Shown in pieces: positions 5,942 through 9,415 of a stretch of DNA of 9,415 bases. The notes beneath the pieces are model-generated. The model was not told the origin of the DNA, ran no database searches, and saw nothing but the letters and a program-made list of their open reading frames with translations. Numbering within the stretch: position 1 is the first letter of the stretch; the number at the start of each line of letters is the position of its first letter. Location of the stretch: NCBI GenBank assembly GCA_027036655.1, contig JALWEC010000331.1, forward strand, positions 1 to 9,415, given 5' to 3'. Source of the stretch: Melioribacteraceae bacterium. Its GTDB lineage: Bacteria; Bacteroidota; Ignavibacteria; Ignavibacteriales; Melioribacteraceae. A program made the translations under genes and the position numbers.

Positions 5942-8773
5942 CTAAGCGCTTGACTTAATCGCCTCCAATATTTTGGACCTGAACTCCGATAAATCCACCG
6001 GTTTGGAAAAGACATATCTAACTCCCTGACTTTCCAGTACTTTAGCTTCTTTCGGCGAAATTTTCCTCGTCAGAACAATAACGGAGGGTTTGATTTTTTT
6101 CACGTTGGTTTTCAGAAACTCCAGCAAATTAAATATCGAATAGTTTTCAATGTTGGTTTCGGATAAAATCAACACGGGGGCTTTTTCTGAAATTATCCGT
6201 TCGATTTCCTCTTTTTCCTTTGCCGTTTCAATAATAAATTCGGGAAAAAGTGATTTGATTAACTTTGAGTAAAGGAGCAAATCGGTTTGATTTTCATCCG
6301 TGAGCAATATTAATGATGAAGAAATCGGAATGGTAAAAATAAACTTTGTTCCTTCCCCCAATTTGCTCTCAACTTTTATTTCGCCTCTGTGCTTTTTGAT
6401 TATTTCGGAAACTAGGGAAAGTCCAAGTCCCGTACCTTTTTCGCCGGCCGTCCCGAGGTTTGTAAATTTGGAATCCGGGCGGAAAAGTTTGGGAATATCT
6501 TCCTCGCGGATTCCCGTTCCCGTATCTGCGACAGTAACCTCAATTACATTCGAGTTCTCCGGCTTCCTTGCCGTTATGGAAATCGAATCTCCCGCTTTGG
6601 TGAATTTAATCGCGTTGCCGAGCAAGTTATTAAAGACCTGTGAAAGAAGATTTTTATCTGCGTGCACGAAATAATTTCTGTCGATATTCGACGCGAGGTT
6701 AATTCCTTTTTTCATTGCCGTTCCCTGCAGCATCGCGAGTGAATTTTGTGCGACTTCCGAGAGAGAAAGCTTTTCCGGATTGAATTGAATTCTTCCGGTT
6801 TGGAGGCGAGTCCAATCAAGAAGCGAATTTACCAAATTCAGCATTGTGTTTGAGGAATCCTGAATGTACTGAATGTACTCTCTTCGTTTTTCTTCCGGCA
6901 GAGTGTTGTCGTTTAGAAGCAAATCCGTAAAGCCGAGCACCGAGCTGAAAGGCGTGCGTAAATCGTGCGAAATAATCGAGACGAATCTGTCCTTAGCGCT
7001 GTTCATCGCTTCCAATTCGTCAACTTTTTGCTTTAGTTCTTCCTGACGGCTCATCAGCGAAGTAACGTCTCCCAACGCGGCAAAAATTTCAACGGCGTTC
7101 CCTGCGGAATCCCGCTTTACTTTGATGATTTCGCGCAGCCAAATTATTTTACGGTTTTTGGTTATTACGCGGAAAACCAATTCTTTTTCGGATAAAGCTT
7201 TGTTTGAATAAAATAAGCGTAATTCACGAATCAAATCTTTTTTGTCGTTAGGATGAATCAGCTTAAGCCACAGTTTCGGATTGCGATTCAGCTCGTCGGC
7301 GGAATAACCTATGATTTTCTCGCTGTTATCCGAGTAAACGGGAGGAATAAATTTTTCGTTAATCTTTTTTGATTGCCAGAAAAACTCGGTTATGTTTTCC
7401 GCCAAATCATTATATCTTTTCTCTAATTCTTCCGATTTTGTCTTTTCTTTAATTCGTTCCGTCTCATCCGATACGCCCAAATAGTAGCCGTCGCTTCCTT
7501 TTACGACATGTCCGAAGAAAACTCTGCCGTTTTTGTCGAATGAGAATGAGGACTCGGTTTGAGGAAAAAGTTCATCGCGGTTCACCGGAATTATTTTTTC
7601 GATGCCGCTTTTTTTATCCCCGAAAATTTCATCGGCAAGGAGATGATTTTCACTCAGTTCAAGTAATTTCCCTTTGGAATTATATTTTATAATTATGTTT
7701 TTTCTGTAAAAGAGTTTTTTCAGAATATTAAGTTTTTCTTCCAGCTTTTCGATTTCATTTTTTTGTTCCGTCGTATCGAAGAACTCGGCAAGAAGCAGCG
7801 AACTGCTTTTGTCAAACTTCTTTAACTGAATCTTAAATTGTTTCCCGGAGACTTTAATTTCAATTTCGCGAAGAGCGTCAATATCAGGGGAGAATAAAAC
7901 CTCCGAAATTAATTCAATTGTTATTTCAGGAACAATCCGCTCAATTTTACTTAGCTTGCCGGTATTTTTCCCGAAGAGGGAAGTAACGGAGCTGTTGGCG
8001 TACTCAATTCCGCCTTCCGAATTAATCAGCAGAACCGGAGAATAAACCGAATTGATTACCGAGTGTGAAAGTTGAGCCGCCTTGAGCTGGTTTTTCAGAT
8101 TATTCTTTTCGTTAATTTCAGTCGTAACGTTTTTCAGCGAGATAAAAATCAGCTCGTTCCCTTTATCTTTTAAGATTACGGGTTTGTAGGCGATTTTAAA
8201 ATATTCCCCTTTTGTCGATTCGATTAAAAAGTCGTTTTCCTTTATTGCTTTTATTATAGCTTCGCCCGGGATTATCGCCTCGAATTCCGCGTCCGAGGAA
8301 TAAATAATTTTGCCTTCCTTGTCGGCGAGACAGTAAAAATCGGAAACTACGGAAATGGCGTCCTTAAATTGTTTTGTCCGGAGAATGCTCTCCTCATGCG
8401 TTTCCGCCGCGACGATTAAATCCTCGTAAAGGAGAAGCGCGCCTGTAAACTTTTCATCTTCGGTAACGGGAACTCCCTTAACTATCACGGATAAAAACTT
8501 CCCGAGAATTTTTTTGTCGAAATCTATCTCTTTTTCAAACGGAACTAAATTCTGAAGTTCTTGAATTTCTTCTTTAAGTTCGCCGTAAATTGCGGAAATT
8601 TCGGTTATCGGACTATTGATTAAACCTTCCTTATTTAACCGAAGAAAACGCTCAAACTGAAAAAAAGTCTCGTTGACGAAAGTTATGTTAAAGTTTTCGT
8701 CAAGAGTAATAATGCCGACCGGTAGTTTATCTAAAATATTCAATTTTCTCTTCTTTATTTTTATTCTATTCAA
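5942..8773 (-). CDS. Multi-PAS hybrid histidine kinase with an altered C-terminal receiver
   Basis: 943 residues in the longest form, with no membrane segment or signal peptide, so a cytoplasmic sensor. PAS-like domains span about 12-120, 136-222, 236-338, 350-440 and 451-578, the last a PAS_3/PAC type (WLKLIHPNDKKD ... GDVTSL). A short coiled coil precedes HisKA (594-660; SIISHDLRTPFSS, H603). The ATPase domain (703-818) has N-box NNLLGNAIKF (N716, N720), G1 DTGTGI (750-755) and G2 GEKGTGLGL (777-785), so kinase activity looks intact. A receiver fold fills 819-943 with acidic pair D826/E827, T902 and K924-P925, but E872 replaces the phospho-acceptor Asp. The start is uncertain. TTG 8773 gives the longest frame; TTG 8743 has AAGAAGAG just upstream and suits the promoter candidate at 8784-8814. 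No response regulator gene is adjacent, so the target is unknown. Confidence 0.92.
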   Translation of the reverse strand: MNRIKIKKRKLNILDKLPVGIITLDENFNITFVNETFFQFERFLRLNKEGLINSPITEISAIYGELKEEIQELQNLVPFEKEIDFDKKILGKFLSVIVKGVPVTEDEKFTGALLLYEDLIVAAETHEESILRTKQFKDAISVVSDFYCLADKEGKIIYSSDAEFEAIIPGEAIIKAIKENDFLIESTKGEYFKIAYKPVILKDKGNELIFISLKNVTTEINEKNNLKNQLKAAQLSHSVINSVYSPVLLINSEGGIEYANSSVTSLFGKNTGKLSKIERIVPEITIELISEVLFSPDIDALREIEIKVSGKQFKIQLKKFDKSSSLLLAEFFDTTEQKNEIEKLEEKLNILKKLFYRKNIIIKYNSKGKLLELSENHLLADEIFGDKKSGIEKIIPVNRDELFPQTESSFSFDKNGRVFFGHVVKGSDGYYLGVSDETERIKEKTKSEELEKRYNDLAENITEFFWQSKKINEKFIPPVYSDNSEKIIGYSADELNRNPKLWLKLIHPNDKKDLIRELRLFYSNKALSEKELVFRVITKNRKIIWLREIIKVKRDSAGNAVEIFAALGDVTSLMSRQEELKQKVDELEAMNSAKDRFVSIISHDLRTPFSSVLGFTDLLLNDNTLPEEKRREYIQYIQDSSNTMLNLVNSLLDWTRLQTGRIQFNPEKLSLSEVAQNSLAMLQGTAMKKGINLASNIDRNYFVHADKNLLSQVFNNLLGNAIKFTKAGDSISITARKPENSNVIEVTVADTGTGIREEDIPKLFRPDSKFTNLGTAGEKGTGLGLSLVSEIIKKHRGEIKVESKLGEGTKFIFTIPISSSLILLTDENQTDLLLYSKLIKSLFPEFIIETAKEKEEIERIISEKAPVLILSETNIENYSIFNLLEFLKTNVKKIKPSVIVLTRKISPKEAKVLESQGVRYVFSKPVDLSEFRSKILEAIKSSA

Positions 8774-8783
8774 TTATTTGATG

Positions 8784-8814
8784 CAAATTTTGTTCCGAAA
8801 AATAAGCCCCGAAA
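8784..8814 (-). promoter_or_regulatory. Candidate Bacteroidota-type promoter for the kinase gene
   Basis: On the minus strand, TTTC at 8814-8811 (for TTTG at -33) is followed by exactly 19 bases and then AAAATTTG at 8791-8784 (for TAnnTTTG at -7; one mismatch). The predicted transcript start would be near 8777. That is only a few bases before TTG 8773 and fits better with translation from TTG 8743. The match is imperfect in both boxes. Confidence 0.35.
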
Positions 8815-9001
8815 ACGCCCTTTTTATTACTCGAACCGCTTCAAAATGAGATTAAGTATTAAAAACGAACAGTAATATAGTTGTCGGTTAATGGTTAATG
8901 GACTAATCAATTCAAAAAATTTGGAATAATAGATTTCCCATATTCAGCATTTTAATTTCTATGGAAAGCATTCTGAAAAAAAGTGAAATTTTGAAAAACA
9001 T

Positions 9002-9032
9002 TTTGAATAAATCAAAAAACATCGTACATTTA
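9002..9032 (+). promoter_or_regulatory. Bacteroidota-type promoter candidate for the right-edge operon
   Basis: TTTG at 9002-9005, a 19-base spacer, and TACATTTA at 9025-9032 (one mismatch to TAnnTTTG) match the consensus read by the short primary sigma factor of this phylum. It points right, and the predicted start is near 9039. A leader of about 80 bases with overlapping mini-ORFs then precedes the 62-codon ORF at 9121. Confidence 0.5.
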
Positions 9033-9057
9033 ATAAATTAAATAGAGGCAAATATTA

Positions 9058-9128
9058 ATGAGGGATATAAATTGAAAGTAATCCCCGAAATATTTTATTC
9101 CACTATCCGCGAGGGAATCCATGATTAA
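9058..9128 (+). other. Overlapping mini-ORFs in the leader of the right-edge operon
   Basis: Two tiny frames lie end to end. ATG 9058 encodes five residues (MRDIN) and stops at TGA 9073-9075, overlapping a TTG start at 9072. That second frame gives 18 residues (KVIPEIFYSTIREGIHD after the start) and stops at TAA 9126-9128, overlapping the ATG at 9121. Each start has a purine-rich GAGG or AGGGA sequence in front (9045-9048, 9061-9065, 9111-9116). They could be a translationally coupled leader, or the tail of a decayed gene. No homology is recognised. Confidence 0.3.
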
Positions 9129-9309
9129 AGCAATTAGGGAGATAGGAGAATACGCTCTTAAAAGAAACGGAAAAAGCGTTGAAAATCCTCTCGAAATTTT
9201 AGTCGATAATCCTGCAAACAGGCAAACAAAAAATATTCTTTTTATCAAATTCAAAAGCGAAGGGGGAAACTTTAATATGAATTTTAATCTTAAAAAAATA
9301 AAAAATTAA
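9121..9309 (+). CDS. 62-residue ORF resembling the N-terminus of TM1802/Csh1 (Cas8b) CRISPR proteins
   Basis: The ORF begins MIKAIREIGEYALKRNGK, continues with an 'ENPLEILVDNP' segment and a strand 'KNILFIKFK', and stops at TAA 9307-9309. From memory this is how Cas8b-type large subunits of type I-B Cascade (TM1802/Csh1 families) begin, but those proteins run to several hundred residues. Here the similarity ends at about residue 50, and an Asn- and Lys-rich tail (NMNFNLKKIKN) leads to the stop. No other frame downstream restores a continuation, so a simple frameshift is unlikely; an internal deletion or a genuine small protein remain possible. A GAGGGA site at 9111-9116 supports the ATG. The codons are more A/T-ending than in the deoB operon, consistent with an accessory, transferred region. 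Confidence 0.5.
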   Translation: MIKAIREIGEYALKRNGKSVENPLEILVDNPANRQTKNILFIKFKSEGGNFNMNFNLKKIKN

Positions 9310-9317
9310 GGATAGTT

Positions 9318-9415
9318 ATGCTTAATTCATTATTACAAATAGGGGAACAATTATATAATTCGGAAAATTACGGACCAAATTATTTGATATTTGATGAACC
9401 AAAACTCAGTAAAAA
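9318..9415 (+). CDS. Start of an unidentified gene, possibly Cas8-like (3' end outside window)
   Basis: An ATG at 9318, eight bases after the previous stop and behind AAGGAT (9308-9313), opens a frame that runs to the window edge (32 complete codons). The N-terminus MLNSLLQIGEQL parallels that of the preceding ORF (MIKAIREIGEYA): both follow M, hydrophobic, polar, small, hydrophobic, x, Gln/Glu, Ile-Gly-Glu. This suggests two related N-termini in tandem, and so perhaps the true large-subunit gene of a type I CRISPR system. With only 32 residues the assignment is weak. The codons are AT-rich (TTA, ATA, TAT). Confidence 0.55.
   Translation, partial: MLNSLLQIGEQLYNSENYGPNYLIFDEPKLSK

Noticed and set aside
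6300..6674. 124-codon plus-strand ORF inside the histidine kinase
   Set aside because: It is the complement of the HATPase domain, whose N, G1 and G2 boxes are intact on the minus strand.
8961..9041. 26-codon ORF MESILKKSEI... before the right-edge operon
   Set aside because: It is Lys/Ile/Asn-rich with no ribosome binding site, and it overlaps the promoter candidate at 9002-9032.

Overview
The window looks like chromosomal DNA from the Bacteroidota/Chlorobiota (FCB) superphylum, most likely the Ignavibacteria. This rests on five things: a short group-1 type sigma factor without region 1.1, moderately AT-rich coding DNA, frequent TTG starts, promoter-like sites of the Bacteroidota form TTTG-N19-TAnnTTTG, and gaps full of small GC-centred palindromes. 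The lineage is an inference; no rRNA gene or other marker is present to fix it.

Layout. Bases 1-174 are the 3' end of a GGDEF (diguanylate cyclase-type) gene. A 483-base gap follows, with a pair of palindromes. Bases 658-4462 form a tightly packed seven-gene plus-strand operon: phosphopentomutase (deoB), a 47-residue small protein, a PIN-domain (VapC-like) protein, two tandem EutN/CcmL bacterial microcompartment vertex proteins, the primary-type sigma factor, and an NlpC/P60 lipoprotein. Neighbours overlap by 4-23 bases or lie 1-9 bases apart, so translational coupling is likely through much of it. After an 85-base gap comes an outer-membrane beta-barrel-like protein (4548-5366). A 575-base gap then carries several kinds of degenerate palindrome. 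On the minus strand, 5942-8773 encodes a large soluble multi-PAS hybrid histidine kinase whose C-terminal receiver has Glu at the expected phospho-acceptor Asp position. From about 9000 to the right edge a new, more AT-rich plus-strand unit begins. It has a promoter-like site, a cascade of overlapping mini-ORFs, a 62-codon ORF resembling the N-terminus of TM1802/Csh1 (Cas8b) CRISPR proteins, and the start of another ORF with a similar N-terminus. This is probably the left edge of a type I-B-like cas locus that continues outside the window.

How the genes may work together. DeoB makes deoxyribose-5-phosphate or ribose-5-phosphate from the 1-phosphates. Known aldehyde-handling microcompartments can receive deoxyribose-5-phosphate carbon through the aldolase DeoC. 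Finding deoB in one coupled operon with two microcompartment vertex genes suggests a link between nucleoside or deoxysugar breakdown and a shell, but no shell hexamer, aldolase or aldehyde dehydrogenase is visible here. The PIN gene and its small upstream partner look like a toxin-antitoxin pair built into this operon, and the sigma factor at its end could be co-expressed with it. The main points to follow up are this operon, the altered receiver of the kinase, and the tandem Cas8b-like N-termini at the right edge.
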